Shown here: piece after piece, positions 9,958-19,525 of the stretch | Numbering within the stretch: the stretch's first letter is position 1 | Layout of the letters: each line of letters opens with the position of its first letter | From: Salinispora arenicola | Lineage (GTDB): Bacteria > Actinomycetota > Actinomycetes > Mycobacteriales > Micromonosporaceae | Length of the DNA stretch: 64,000 bases | Direction of reading: 5' to 3' | Assembly: GCF_006716065.1 (NCBI RefSeq) | Contig: NZ_VFOL01000001.1 | Location: 2,356,001-2,420,000, forward strand | Made by a program: the position numbers and the translations under genes | Notes under the pieces: generated by a model | Databases searched by the model: none | The model's input: only the letters and a program-made list of their open reading frames with translations | Told to the model about the DNA's origin: nothing

Positions 9958-10278
9958 GCCAAACAATTCCTGCACGCTAGCACACAGGTGGTACGGCTTC
10001 AATAGAAGATCACAGAACTGATAATTTGGTGCGTCGCACTCGTGTCAACCCGGCGCACCGGCAGGTTGCTCCGGGTCCGTAGAGGGAGGCCTCGGGGCGC
10101 TTGCCCCGGCGGTCACGCCTCACGTATGCCTTGGTCTGGTGGATCTGGGCATGCCGGCACCCAGTGGTGTTGTTCTGGGCAAGGCTGTTAGGGTGTGACC
10201 TCGGCGTCGTCTAGGTCGCCAGTCTGATGGTGCCCGTGTTGGCGAATGGCCACGCGGCCTTCGCGCAGGAGGAAGAAC

Positions 10279-11604
10279 TTGCTGTCTGCCTTTCTCAGTG
10301 CGTTCCGTACGCCTGACCTGCGCAAGAAGCTGCTGTTCACGATCGGTATCATCGCGATCTACCGCCTCGGCGCCGCGTTGCCCAGCCCGGGCGTCTCGTA
10401 CACCAATGTGCAGAAATGTATCGATGCCACGCAGGGCACCACGGGCGTCCTGAACCTGCTCAACCTGTTCTCCGGCGGGGCGCTGCTGCAGCTGTCGGTC
10501 TTCGCTCTGGGCATCATGCCCTACATCACCGCGTCGATCATCCTGCAACTGTTGACCGTCGTGATTCCCCGGTTGGAGCAGCTCCGCAAGGAGGGGCAGG
10601 CCGGTCAGGCGAAGATCACCCAGTACACCCGCTACCTGACCCTCGGTCTGGGTGTCCTGCAGGCATCGGCATTCGTCGCGCTCGCCCGCTCCGGGCAGCT
10701 CTTCCAGAACCAGTGTGACCAGTTCCCGATCATCCCCCAGGGCACGGGCATCCCGGACTGGCTGACCTTGAGCATCCTGGTCATGACGATGACCGCGGGT
10801 ACCGGCGTGGTGATGTGGCTCGGTGAGCTGATCACCGACCGGGGCGTCGGCAACGGCATGTCCGTGCTGATCTTCACCTCGATCGCGGCCCGGCTCCCCG
10901 CCGAGGGCTGGACGATCAAGGAGAGCCAGGGCTGGGCCAAGTTCATGCTCGTCATCGCCCTGGTGTTGGTCATCATCACCGCGGTCACCTTCATCGAGCA
11001 GTCGCAGCGTCGGATTCCGGTGCAGTACGCCAAGCGCATGATCGGTCGGCGGATGTACGGCGGCACGTCCACCTATATCCCGTTGAAGGTGAACCAGGCC
11101 GGTGTCATCCCGGTCATCTTCGGCTCGTCGTTGCTCTACCTGCCGCAGTTGGCCCTGCAGTTCTTCGATCAGACCGACCCGGGCCGGACCCAGGTGTGGA
11201 TCCAGAACAACCTGGTCGACCCGACCAGCCCGATCTACATCGTGGTCTACTTCCTGCTGATCATCTTCTTCACGTACTTCTACGTCTCGATCACCTTCAA
11301 CCCGACCGAGGTCGCGGACAACATGAAGAAGTACGGCGGTTTCGTTCCGGGTATTCGACCCGGTAAGCCGACCGCCGACTACCTCGACTTCATCCTCAGC
11401 CGGATCACCCTGCCGGGTGCGCTCTACCTGGCTGTCGTCTCGATCCTGCCGAACTTCTTCTTCATCTGGCTCGACCGCCAGCAGTACCTGAACTTCCCGT
11501 TCGGCGGAACGGCGGTGCTGATCATGGTTGGTGTCGGTCTCGAGACCACCAAGCAGATCGAGAGCCAACTGATGCAGCGGAACTACGAAGGGTTCCTGCG
11601 GTAG
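10279..11604 (+). CDS. secY: Preprotein translocase subunit SecY
   Basis: 441 aa integral membrane channel of the Sec pathway with about 10 membrane segments. I chose TTG 10279 because AGGAGG lies 6 nt before it and the resulting N-terminus [20 protein letters not shown] matches mycobacterial SecY. ATG 10246 would add 11 residues (MATRPSRRRKN) that simply translate the binding site. Signatures include [28 protein letters not shown] and [20 protein letters not shown]. adk starts immediately after the stop. Confidence 0.95.
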
Positions 11605-12258
11605 ATGAGACTCGTTCTGGTTGGCCCGCCGGGTGCGGGTAAGGGCACACAGGCTGAGTTCGTGGCCGCGCACCTCGCGGTGCCGAAGATCTCGACTGGA
11701 GACATCTTCCGGTCCAATGTGTCGCAGGGCACGCCGCTCGGAGTTCAGGCCAAGCGGTACATGGACGCGGGCGAGTTGGTGCCGGACGAGGTGACCATCA
11801 ACATGGTCCGGGACCGGCTCGCCGAACCGGATGCCAGTGAGGGTTTCCTCCTCGACGGCTTCCCGCGGACCACCCCCCAGGCAGCCGCGTTGGACAAGCT
11901 CCTTGTCGACCTGGGCACCGCGCTGGACCTGGTGCTGGAACTGGTGGTTGACGACGACGAGGTCATTCGGCGACTGTCCGGCCGGCGCACCTGCCGGGGC
12001 TGTGGCAAGGTCTGGCACGTCGAGTTCGACGCCCCCAGCCAGGAGGGCCGGTGTGATCGGTGCGGCGCCGAGCTGTTCCAGCGCGACGACGACAAGCCGG
12101 AGACCGTCGCCACCCGGCTGCGGGAGTACGCGGACAAGACCGCGCCTCTGGTCGACTACTACGGTGCCCAGGGCAAGCTGGTGGGTATCGACGCCACCGG
12201 CCCGGTGGAGGACGTCACCGTCCGCGCCATCGACGCGCTCCGCTCGTACAGCGGTTGA
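11605..12258 (+). CDS. adk: Adenylate kinase, zinc-type LID
   Basis: 217 aa; interconverts ATP + AMP and 2 ADP. P-loop [10 protein letters not shown] at residues 7-16, the AMP-binding KISTGDIFR near residues 31-39, and DGFPRT near residue 84. The LID domain carries C-x2-C (CRGC) and C-x2-C (CDRC) at about residues 130-153, a complete structural zinc site as in Gram-positive enzymes. No gap separates it from secY, so they are cotranscribed. Confidence 0.97.
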
Positions 12259-12338
12259 GCCCCAGTACTGCGGATAGAGTGCCGTGAGCGGGGTACGTGC
12301 CGACGTGCTCCGCTCATCGGCGAGAAAGGTAAACCCCG

Positions 12339-13184
12339 ATGCGTCGTCCCCAGCTGGACATCCAGCTGAAGACCCCTGACCAGATCGAGAAGATGCGCGC
12401 CGCGGGTTTGGTGGTCGCCGAGGCGTTGCGCCGGATGCGGGAAGCGGTGGCTCCCGGCGTCAGCACCGCGGAACTGGACGCGATCGCCGAATCGACGATC
12501 CGGGCGGCTGGGGCGACCCCGTCCTTCAAGGGCTACCACGGTTTCCCCGCCTCGATCTGCTCGTCCGTCAACGAGCAGGTGGTGCACGCCATCCCGGCGC
12601 CCACCCAGGTGCTCCGCGACGGCGACGTCATCTCTGTCGACTGCGGTGCGGTACTGCACGGCTGGCACGGTGACGCGGCGATCACGGTCGGGGTCGGCGA
12701 GGTGGAGCCGGCGCTGCTGACGATGGCCGCGGTAGCCGAGGACGCCATGTGGGCGGGTATCGCCGCTGCGGCTCGCAGCGTGGCGGGTGGTCGGGGACGA
12801 CTCACCGACATCTCCCACGCGATCGAGGCCGCGGTACGGAAGGGCGGTCGGTACGGCATCGTGGATGGCTACGGCGGTCACGGTATCGGCACCGAGATGC
12901 ACCAGGACCCGCACGTGCTCAACCATGGACGACCGGGCAGGGGGCCTCGTCTGGTACCGGGAATGGCCCTCGCGATCGAGCCGATGATCACCTTGGGGTC
13001 ACCCCGTACGGTGGAGCTGGCGGACGGCTGGACGGTGGTGACGCGAGACGGGTCTCGCGCGGTGCATGTCGAGCACACCATGGCGCTGTTGCCGGACGGG
13101 GTGTGGGTGCTCACCGCTCCGGATGGTGGGCGGGAGCGTCTCGGTGATCTGGTGACCGCGCGGCAGCCAGCCGTCACCGCTTGA
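12339..13184 (+). CDS. map: Methionine aminopeptidase, type I
   Basis: 281 aa. Removes the initiator methionine from nascent proteins in the cytoplasm. The five metal ligands appear in order: Asp in SVDCGA, Asp in GWHGDAAI, His in GHGIGTEMHQDP, Glu in ALAIEPM and Glu in VEHTMAL. The secY-adk-map order is standard. The 80-nt gap from adk contains a TAGAGT (12275-12280) that could be an internal -10, and GAGAAAGG gives the binding site. Confidence 0.96.
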   Translation: MRRPQLDIQLKTPDQIEKMRAAGLVVAEALRRMREAVAPGVSTAELDAIAESTIRAAGATPSFKGYHGFPASICSSVNEQVVHAIPAPTQVLRDGDVISVDCGAVLHGWHGDAAITVGVGEVEPALLTMAAVAEDAMWAGIAAAARSVAGGRGRLTDISHAIEAAVRKGGRYGIVDGYGGHGIGTEMHQDPHVLNHGRPGRGPRLVPGMALAIEPMITLGSPRTVELADGWTVVTRDGSRAVHVEHTMALLPDGVWVLTAPDGGRERLGDLVTARQPAVTA

Positions 13185-13245
13185 GCTGAGATCCGACCCG
13201 GGCTCGGGTGTCGCCTGGCTTGCGAAGCGGTGGCATCCTGGATAC

Positions 13246-13842
13246 ATGCGGGATCGTGCCGGGATGCGGGCGGCCGACGACGATCGACAGGCGGTCGCCG
13301 ACCAGTTGCGGGTTGCTGTTGACGAGGGCCGGCTCGACCTGCACGAGTACGACGAGCGCCTGCACCGGGCGTACACCGCGAAGACCTATGGCGAGCTCGA
13401 TATCCTGCTGGCCGACCTGCCGACCGGATCGGCGCCCGTTGTGGCGAATGGTGCCGGTCCGGCCCTGCCGGGTGAGCTGGTGGCAACCGGGGCGGTCGAT
13501 TCGACCGTGGTTCCGGCTTCCGGGGGGAGGTCGGTCACCCGGAGGTGGGTGGTCGAGGTGTGGGGGCCGTGGCTGAGGGCGGTACCGATCGTGGTCGGCA
13601 TCTGGGCGGTGACGTCGCTGTTGGCCCAGGATCTCTTCTTCTTCTGGCCTGGCTGGGTGGCTGGCCCCTGGGGTGTGGTGTTGGCGGTGCGGACGGTGCA
13701 GGGGCTCGCCACAGGGGAGCCGGCGCGTCAGGCGGCCAAGCGCGAGCGCCGACGGCAGCGTAAACGGGAGAAGGAGATCCGTAGCCAGGCGAGGGGGTCC
13801 GCTGAGCCGGATGGCCGTGAGCTTCCGGGTACGCCTGGTTGA
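13246..13842 (+). CDS. DUF1707 domain membrane protein
   Basis: 198 aa. The N-terminal 60 residues match the DUF1707 pattern of actinobacteria (RAADDDRQAVADQLR, then EGRLDLHEYDERLHRAY). A linker follows, then two hydrophobic segments at about residues 112-126 and 133-150, then a strongly basic tail (KRERRRQRKREKEIR). Function is unknown; DUF1707 is often joined to membrane or septum-related modules. Start could also be ATG 13264, which gives the commoner N-terminus MRAADDD. Confidence 0.75.
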   Translation: MRDRAGMRAADDDRQAVADQLRVAVDEGRLDLHEYDERLHRAYTAKTYGELDILLADLPTGSAPVVANGAGPALPGELVATGAVDSTVVPASGGRSVTRRWVVEVWGPWLRAVPIVVGIWAVTSLLAQDLFFFWPGWVAGPWGVVLAVRTVQGLATGEPARQAAKRERRRQRKREKEIRSQARGSAEPDGRELPGTPG

Positions 13843-13957
13843 CTGTTCCCTTTGTCCGGGTAGGCCGAGAACTGGCTGCCCGATAGTCCGGTTCGGCGGG
13901 GGTCAACCGCCGGGGTGGGTGGTCGGTTTGGCGGCGGCGCGCGGGCCGGCGTACACT
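13839..13957 (+). promoter_or_regulatory. Two candidate infA promoters
   Basis: Upstream: TTGACT (13839-13844), 16-nt spacer, TAGGCC (13861-13866), overlapping the stop of the preceding gene. Downstream: TTGGCG (13928-13933), 18-nt spacer, TACACT (13952-13957). Either would start the infA-rpmJ transcript, leaving a 150-240 nt leader. The leader also holds CTGATC-TT-GATCAG at 14039-14052, a perfect short palindrome of unknown role. Confidence 0.45.
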
Positions 13958-14112
13958 TTCTGATCGGCGCACAGCGTCCACTCCGGCATGCCTGCCCGCG
14001 CTTCGGCGGGCGCCGGGGCCGCGGCTGGCGCGGGCCACCTGATCTTGATCAGTCATCCCGTGAAAGACGTTGTGGGCCGTCCGGAGTAACCGACGTCAGG
14101 ACAGCGGAGGAC

Positions 14113-14334
14113 ATGCCGAAAAAAGACGGAGCCATCGAGATCGAGGGCCGGGTCATCGAGCCCCTGCCGAACGCCATGTTCCGGGTGGAGCTCGCGAACG
14201 GGCACAAGGTGCTGGCTCACATCAGCGGCAAGATGCGGCAGCACTACATCCGTATCCTGCCGGAGGACCGGGTCGTCGTCGAACTTTCGCCGTACGACCT
14301 GACCCGAGGGCGCATCGTCTACCGCTACAAGTAA
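14113..14334 (+). CDS. infA: Translation initiation factor IF-1
   Basis: 73 aa from ATG 14113, the standard IF-1 length, with GGAGG 4-8 nt upstream. One OB-fold: [20 protein letters not shown], then [20 protein letters not shown]. It binds the ribosomal A-site during initiation. An in-frame extension upstream to 13915 exists but has no IF-1-like sequence. The rpmJ gene follows after 92 nt. Confidence 0.97.
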   Translation: MPKKDGAIEIEGRVIEPLPNAMFRVELANGHKVLAHISGKMRQHYIRILPEDRVVVELSPYDLTRGRIVYRYK

Positions 14335-14426
14335 GCCTGACGGCGGCCGGGTGAATCCCGTGTCCGTCTTCGTCGCCCGGAGTCGCGCTCGTCGCGCCGC
14401 CGGGCCAGATCGGAAGTAAGGCAACC

Positions 14427-14540
14427 GTGAAGGTCAAGCCGAGCGTCAAGCGGATCTGCAACAAGTGCCGGGTGATCCGTCGGCACGGCCGGGTCATGGT
14501 CATCTGCACCGACCCGCGCCACAAGCAGCGTCAGGGCTGA
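14427..14540 (+). CDS. rpmJ: 50S ribosomal protein L36, C+ type
   Basis: 37-residue protein from GTG 14427 ([14 protein letters not shown]) to TGA 14540. Cys11, Cys14, Cys27 and His32 make an intact zinc ribbon, so this is the zinc-containing paralog. GGAAGTAAGG lies 6-15 nt upstream of the start. The position between infA and rpsM is the normal actinobacterial order. Confidence 0.96.
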   Translation: MKVKPSVKRICNKCRVIRRHGRVMVICTDPRHKQRQG

Positions 14541-14806
14541 CTGTCGGATCGGTCGCATCACCGCGACCGGTCGGCAACCGGCCCAGGCCGCAGATTCCGT
14601 CACAACACAGCACATGCTCGTTCCAGCCGCAGGAGTGCGCAGCGCGTACCTCGTCGTGGTTGACCCCCGGTCGGAGGCCGGGGCCCGCTCGGGCAGCGAC
14701 TGATCCCGGTCGCCGGCGTCGGTAGGCGTCGGAGGGCAGGGCCGGTCGGTAGCGGGATGGGACGGGACCACACCTCCGCCAGAAACCACGAGGAGTACGC
14801 CCGCAC

Positions 14807-15187
14807 ATGGCACGTCTAGTCGGCGTGGATCTCCCCCGCGAGAAGCGGTTGGAGATCGCGCTCACCTACATCTTCGGCGTGGGTCGCACCCGCGCCCTGG
14901 AGACGCTCGCCGCTACCGGCATCTCGCCGGACAAGCGCGCCCGGGACCTCACGGACGAGGAGCTCGTGCAGCTCCGCAACCACATCGAGGCCAACTACAA
15001 GGTCGAGGGTGACCTGCGCCGCGAGGTCGCCGCGGACATCCGTCGCAAGGTCGAGATCGGCTGCTACGCCGGCATCCGGCACCGCCGGGGCCTGCCGGTT
15101 CGTGGCCAGCGGACGCGGACCAACGCCCGCAGCCGCAAGGGCCCGAAGCGGACCGTCGCCGGCAAGAAGAAGCCCGGCAGGAAGTAA
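14807..15187 (+). CDS. rpsM: 30S ribosomal protein S13
   Basis: 126 aa. [20 protein letters not shown] and the helix-two-turn-helix [11 protein letters not shown] are typical, as is the basic C-terminus [19 protein letters not shown] that contacts P-site tRNA. It starts the alpha operon. The 266-nt leader (14541-14806) has no gene; it contains a GC-rich hairpin near 14667-14685 and AGGAG before the start. S4 autoregulation of this operon is known in E. coli but no such site can be recognised here. Confidence 0.97.
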
Positions 15188-15205
15188 TAGGAGCGCAGAA
15201 GACTT

Positions 15206-15613
15206 ATGCCACCGAAGGCTCGTGCCGGAGCCGCTGTCAAGAAGGTCCGGCGCAAGGAACGCAAGAACGTCGCCCACGGCCAGGCGCACATCAAGAGCAC
15301 CTTCAACAACACCATCGTGTCCATCACGGACCCGACCGGTGCGGTCATCTCCTGGGCCTCGGCCGGCCAGGTTGGCTTCAAGGGCTCCCGCAAGTCGACT
15401 CCGTTCGCCGCGCAGCTGGCCGCCGAGGCCGCCGCGCGTCGCGCGATGGAGCACGGCATGCGCAAGGTCGACGTGTTCGTCAAGGGCCCCGGCTCCGGCC
15501 GGGAAACCGCCATCCGTTCGCTGCAGGCCGTCGGCCTGGAGGTCGGTCAGATCTCCGACGTGACTCCGCAGCCGCACAACGGGTGCCGTCCGCCGAAGCG
15601 TCGCCGGGTCTGA
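15206..15613 (+). CDS. rpsK: 30S ribosomal protein S11
   Basis: 135 aa. [20 protein letters not shown] and [20 protein letters not shown] are diagnostic; the C-terminus ends [13 protein letters not shown], as in all S11. It lies on the 30S platform next to the mRNA exit. A short gap (18 nt) follows rpsM. Confidence 0.97.
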
Positions 15614-15627
15614 GAGGTTAGGAAGAG

Positions 15628-16254
15628 ATGGCTCGTTACACCGGTGCTGACTGCCGCCGTTGCCGGCGGGAGAAGATGAAGCTGTTCCTCAAGGGCAGCA
15701 AGTGCGATGGCCCGAAGTGCCCGTTCGAGTCCCGGCCGTTCCCGCCCGGACAGCACGGCCGTGGTCGCACGAAGGAGACGGAGTACCTGCTCCAGCTTCG
15801 GGAGAAGCAGAAGGCCCGCCGGGTGTACGGCGTGCTGGAGAAGCAGTTCCGCGGTTACTACGAGGAGGCCGTGGCGAAGCAGGCCAAGACCGGTGAGGTC
15901 CTCCTGCAGATCCTCGAGTCGCGGCTGGACAACGTGGTCTACCGGGCCGGCTACGCCAAGTCCCGGGACATGGCCCGTCAGCTGGTCAAGCACGGTCACT
16001 TCACGGTGAACGGCAGGAAGGTCGACATTCCGTCGTACCGCGTCAAGGAGCACGACATCGTCGAGGTCCGGGGCAAGAGCAAGGAACTCACCCCGTTCCT
16101 GGTGGCGCAGGCCGAGTCCGGCTCCAAGAGCGTGCCGGCGTGGCTAGAGGCCATCCCGAGTCAGATGAAGGTCCTCGTGCACTCGCTGCCCAGCCGACAG
16201 GTGATCGACACCCAGGTCCAGGAGCAGCTGATCGTCGAGCTCTACTCCAAGTAA
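15628..16254 (+). CDS. rpsD: 30S ribosomal protein S4, zinc-binding form
   Basis: 208 aa. S4 starts 30S assembly. Cys9, Cys12, Cys26 and Cys31 form the C+ zinc site. The S4 RNA-binding domain ([20 protein letters not shown], about residues 93-112) follows. The actinobacterial placement rpsK-rpsD-rpoA holds here. A GC-rich hairpin follows the stop. Confidence 0.97.
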   Translation: MARYTGADCRRCRREKMKLFLKGSKCDGPKCPFESRPFPPGQHGRGRTKETEYLLQLREKQKARRVYGVLEKQFRGYYEEAVAKQAKTGEVLLQILESRLDNVVYRAGYAKSRDMARQLVKHGHFTVNGRKVDIPSYRVKEHDIVEVRGKSKELTPFLVAQAESGSKSVPAWLEAIPSQMKVLVHSLPSRQVIDTQVQEQLIVELYSK

Positions 16255-16263
16255 GGGCTCGTG

Positions 16264-16293
16264 CGGTGGTCCGTCCTCCGGGGCGGACCACCG
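16264..16293 (+). terminator. Hairpin between rpsD and rpoA
   Basis: A 10-bp perfect inverted repeat (16264-16273 with 16284-16293, 10-nt loop) lies just after the rpsD stop. It is likely an attenuator or processing site that sets the ratio of rpoA to ribosomal protein mRNA rather than a full stop, because no clear new promoter is visible before rpoA. Confidence 0.4.
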
Positions 16294-16348
16294 GAACAGT
16301 TTGTCGTGGGCGTCATATGGCGGGCGCCCCGGAAGGAAAGAAGAAGAG

Positions 16349-17371
16349 ATGCTCATCTCCCAGCGACCGTCCCTCTCCGAGGAGTCGATCAACGAGACCC
16401 GGTCCCGGTTCACCATCGAACCGCTGGAGCCCGGCTTCGGCTACACCCTGGGCAACTCGCTGCGCCGGACGCTGCTGTCGTCCATTCCCGGCGCGGCGGT
16501 GACCTCGATCAAGATCGATGGTGTGCTGCACGAGTTCACCACGATCCCGGGGGTCAAGGAGGATGTGGTCGAACTCGTCATGAACATCAAGGAGCTGTGC
16601 GTCAGCTCCGAGCATGACGAGCCGGTCAGCATGTACCTGCGCAAGCAGGGCCCGGGTGACGTGACCGCGGGTGACATCCAGCCCCCGGCCGGTGTCTCGG
16701 TACACAACCCGGACCTGAAGCTCGCCACCCTGAACGGTAAGGGCCGGCTCGACATGGAGCTGACCGTCGAGCGGGGCCGTGGTTACGTCACCGCGGCGCA
16801 GAACAAGCAGGCCGGCGCCGAGATCGGTCGGATCCCGGTCGACTCGATCTACTCACCGGTACTGCGGGTCACTTACCGGGTCGAGGCGACCCGAGTCGAG
16901 CAGCGGACCGACTTCGATCGGCTGATCATCGACGTCGAGTCCAAGCCGTCGATGGGGCCACGTACGGCCCTGGCCTCAGCCGGCTCCACGCTGGTCGAAC
17001 TCTTCGGCTTGGCCCGCGAGCTGGACGAGACCGCGGAGGGTATCGACATCGGGCCGTCCCCGCAGGACGCCCAGCTGGCGGCGGACCTGGCGCTGCCGAT
17101 CGAGGAGCTGGACCTCACCGTCCGCTCCTACAACTGCCTCAAGCGCGAGGGCATCAACTCCGTTGGTGAGCTCATCGGGCGTACCGAGGCTGACCTCCTC
17201 GACATCCGTAACTTCGGTCAGAAGTCGATCGACGAGGTCAAGATGAAGCTCGCCGGGATGGGACTGGGGCTGAAGGACTCGGCCCCGAACTTCGACCCGG
17301 CGAACGTCGTGGACGCCTTCGGTGAGGCTGACTACGACACCGAGGACTACCGCGAGACTGAGCAGCTGTAA
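16349..17371 (+). CDS. rpoA: RNA polymerase alpha subunit
   Basis: 340 aa from ATG 16349, with GGAAGGAAAG upstream. The assembly domain (about 1-230) contains [20 protein letters not shown] and [17 protein letters not shown] linker leads to the C-terminal domain (about 255-320) with [20 protein letters not shown] and [19 protein letters not shown], which binds UP elements and activators. The acidic end ([13 protein letters not shown]) is common in actinobacteria. Confidence 0.98.
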   Translation: MLISQRPSLSEESINETRSRFTIEPLEPGFGYTLGNSLRRTLLSSIPGAAVTSIKIDGVLHEFTTIPGVKEDVVELVMNIKELCVSSEHDEPVSMYLRKQGPGDVTAGDIQPPAGVSVHNPDLKLATLNGKGRLDMELTVERGRGYVTAAQNKQAGAEIGRIPVDSIYSPVLRVTYRVEATRVEQRTDFDRLIIDVESKPSMGPRTALASAGSTLVELFGLARELDETAEGIDIGPSPQDAQLAADLALPIEELDLTVRSYNCLKREGINSVGELIGRTEADLLDIRNFGQKSIDEVKMKLAGMGLGLKDSAPNFDPANVVDAFGEADYDTEDYRETEQL

Positions 17372-17403
17372 GCGCGGCTGAGGATTGACGAGGAGCACCG
17401 AGA

Positions 17404-17976
17404 ATGCCCACGCCCACCAAGGGTGCCCGCCTCGGCGGCAGCCCGGCGCACGAGCGGTTGATGCTGGCCAACCTGGCCACGTCGCTGTTCCAGCACGGCA
17501 AGATTCAGACCACCGAGACCAAGGCCCGGCGGCTGCGCCCGCTCGCGGAGCAGCTGATCACCAAGGCCAAGCGTGGTGACCTGGCCTCCCGGCGTCGGGT
17601 GCTCGCGGTCGTCAAGGACAAGGACGTGGTCTACACCCTGTTCGACCAGATCGCGCCCCGGTACGCCAACCGTAACGGTGGCTACACCCGGATCGTGAAG
17701 ACCGGTCCGCGCAAGGGTGACGCCGCTCCGATGGCGATCATCGAGCTGGTCGAGGAACTGGCGGACGCGCAGCCGAAGGCGAACAAGAAGACCGCTGCCC
17801 GCAAGGCTGCTCAGCAGGACAAGGTCGAGGCGCTCGCCCCGGCCGACGAGGCCCCGGCACCAACCGGCGGCGACCAGGACGCCGAGGCGCCGGTGTCGGT
17901 GTCGGGTGACACCACCGCGGCTCGCGCGGACAGTGACCTCGCCATCGAGGAGAACAACGAGCAGAACAAGGCCTGA
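17404..17976 (+). CDS. rplQ: 50S ribosomal protein L17 with acidic-alanine tail
   Basis: 190 aa. The first 120 residues are a standard L17 ([40 protein letters not shown]). The rest is a low-complexity tail, first Lys/Ala-rich, then Ala/Pro/Asp-rich, ending EENNEQNKA. Such tails occur in other actinobacterial L17. The gene ends the alpha operon and is followed by a strong hairpin. Confidence 0.96.
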
Positions 17977-17989
17977 TCGGCCAGGCTCC

Positions 17990-18028
17990 CGTCGGGCCCG
18001 ACACCTCACCGGGGTGTCGGGCCCGACG
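17990..18028 (+). terminator. Strong terminator hairpin after rplQ
   Basis: Bases 17990-18005 and 18013-18028 form a perfect 16-bp stem with a 7-nt loop, 13 nt after the rplQ stop. It fits the end of the alpha operon. truA starts 17 nt later with its own binding site (AAAGGGG), so some read-through or an embedded promoter must feed truA. Confidence 0.75.
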
Positions 18029-18045
18029 CGCGAAAGGGGACACGA

Positions 18046-18876
18046 GTGCAGGAGCGCACCCGGGTACGGCTGGACGTCTCATACGACGGCACCGACTTCT
18101 CCGGCTGGGCGGTTCAGCCAGACCGGCGTACGGTCGCCGGGGTCCTCGTGCAGGCGTTCGATCTGGTGCTCGGCTCCGACGCGGCGACCGGCCTGACCGT
18201 GGCCGGCCGAACCGACGCGGGCGTGCACGCCACCGGGCAGGTCTGCCACGTCGACCTGCTGACCGAGGTGTGGCGGCGGCACGAGGGCACGCTGCTGCGG
18301 CGGCTGGCCCGGCTGCTCCCCGGCGACGTACGGGTGCGGGCGGTGACCTGGGCGCCGGGCGACTTCGACGCCCGCTTCTCGGCGACCTTCCGACGGTACG
18401 AGTACCGGGTGACCGATGCGCCCTGGGGCGCCGAGCCGTTGCGTCGCCACGACACCCTGGCCTGGTCGAGCCGGCTCGACCAGGACGCGTTGAACGCCGC
18501 CGCCGACGGGCTGGTGGGGGAGCACGACTTCGCTGCGTACTGCCGGCGAAAGGAGAACGCGACGACGTTGCGGGAGGTGACCCGGCTGGACTGGCGGCGT
18601 TCCGCGGACGGGGTGCTCGTGGCGACCGTGCAGGCCGACGCCTTCTGCCAGGCGATGGTGCGCAGCCTGGTCGGTGCGATGCTGGTCGTGGGGGACGGCC
18701 GCCGACCAGCCGGCTGGCCGGCCGGACTGCTCGCCCGTCGCGAGCGCGCCAACGAGGTGAACGTCGCCCCGGCGCACGGCTTGACCCTGGTCGCGGTGGG
18801 CTACCCGGACGACCCGGCCGGATACGCCGACCGGGCCACCCGGACCCGCCGGTTGCGGGTGCCGCCGGATGCCTGA
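18046..18876 (+). CDS. truA: tRNA pseudouridine(38-40) synthase TruA
   Basis: 276 aa. Isomerises uridines 38-40 in the anticodon stem of tRNAs. The catalytic Asp is in GRTDAGVHA (about residue 57). RLDVSYDGTDFSGWAVQP at the N-terminus and FSATFRRYEYRVTDAPWG near residue 112 are family features. GTG start has AAAGGGG 6 nt upstream. Location after rplQ is conserved in actinobacteria. Confidence 0.95.
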   Translation: MQERTRVRLDVSYDGTDFSGWAVQPDRRTVAGVLVQAFDLVLGSDAATGLTVAGRTDAGVHATGQVCHVDLLTEVWRRHEGTLLRRLARLLPGDVRVRAVTWAPGDFDARFSATFRRYEYRVTDAPWGAEPLRRHDTLAWSSRLDQDALNAAADGLVGEHDFAAYCRRKENATTLREVTRLDWRRSADGVLVATVQADAFCQAMVRSLVGAMLVVGDGRRPAGWPAGLLARRERANEVNVAPAHGLTLVAVGYPDDPAGYADRATRTRRLRVPPDA

Positions 18877-18914
18877 GGCGGGGCGCCCGCGGGGGCGGTG
18901 CGAGAATCAACCGT

Positions 18915-19520
18915 GTGACCGGCGACCACTACTTCACCGCTGAACCTGCGACCGCCGCCCAGCCCCGGGAGGTGGTGTTCTCCGCCGCCGGACATGACTA
19001 CACCCTGGTCTCCTCCGGTGGCGTCTTCTCCGCTGGGCGGCTCGACCCGGGAACCGCGGTGCTGCTCCGCAAGGCCGACCTGCCGGCGCCCACCACCACC
19101 GGTCAGCTACTCGACCTTGGCTGCGGCTTCGGGCCGATCACCTGTGTGCTCGCCACCTCAGCACCGTCAGCCACCGTCTGGGCCGTCGATGTCAATGCGC
19201 GGGCCCGTGAGCTGACCATGGTCAACGCCGCGCGGGTTGGTGCGGCGGGCCGGGTACGTGTCGTCGAGCCGGACGCGGTCGCGGCAGCGGTGACATTCGA
19301 CCAGATCTGGTCGAACCCGCCGATCCGGATTGGCAAGAACGAGCTGCACCAACTCCTGCTGCGCTGGTTGCCCCGGCTGGCGCCGGACGGGGTGGCCTGG
19401 CTGGTCGTCGCCCGTCACCTCGGCGGCGACTCGTTACACCGCTGGCTGGCCGAGCGGGGCTGGCAGGTCGCGCGGCCCGCGAGCCAGAAGGGCTATCGGG
19501 TGCTGCGGGTAACCCGGTAA
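18915..19520 (+). CDS. RsmC-like class I SAM methyltransferase
   Basis: 201 aa from GTG 18915 (MTGDHYFTAEP). Motif I LDLGCGFGPI near residue 72 binds SAM, and NPPIRIGK near residue 135 is the NPP[IFYW] motif of enzymes that methylate exocyclic amino groups of bases. This small-domain type includes RsmC, which makes m2G1207 in 16S rRNA, so an rRNA target is likely but not shown. It lies between truA and an ABC-F factor. Confidence 0.85.
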   Translation: MTGDHYFTAEPATAAQPREVVFSAAGHDYTLVSSGGVFSAGRLDPGTAVLLRKADLPAPTTTGQLLDLGCGFGPITCVLATSAPSATVWAVDVNARARELTMVNAARVGAAGRVRVVEPDAVAAAVTFDQIWSNPPIRIGKNELHQLLLRWLPRLAPDGVAWLVVARHLGGDSLHRWLAERGWQVARPASQKGYRVLRVTR

Positions 19521-19525
19521 ACGGG

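Larger units (their letters stand above)
9409..10278. other. 870-bp gene-free region between rplO and secY
   Basis: No open frame here resembles a protein I know, and none has convincing start signals. The stretch is less GC-rich than its flanks (for example around 9731-9770 and 9955-10030). It holds two hairpins with near-identical tips (9421-9450 and 9636-9664), a TATACA at 9723-9728 and a TATAGT at 9952-9957. It may be a secY promoter region, a remnant of a lost gene, or encode a small RNA. Confidence 0.6.

Noticed and set aside
9562..10002. Small open frames in the rplO-secY gap as genes
   Set aside because: Overlapping frames on both strands, no binding sites, no known domain, mixed composition.
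10170..10194. secY promoter TTGTTC / TAGGGT
   Set aside because: The spacer is only 13 nt, too short for a normal promoter; noted only as a weak -10.
10120..12018. A 632-residue minus-strand frame over secY and adk
   Set aside because: Composition is that of a codon-position shadow (Asp/Arg/Gln/His-rich); no start signals and two clear genes occupy the other strand.
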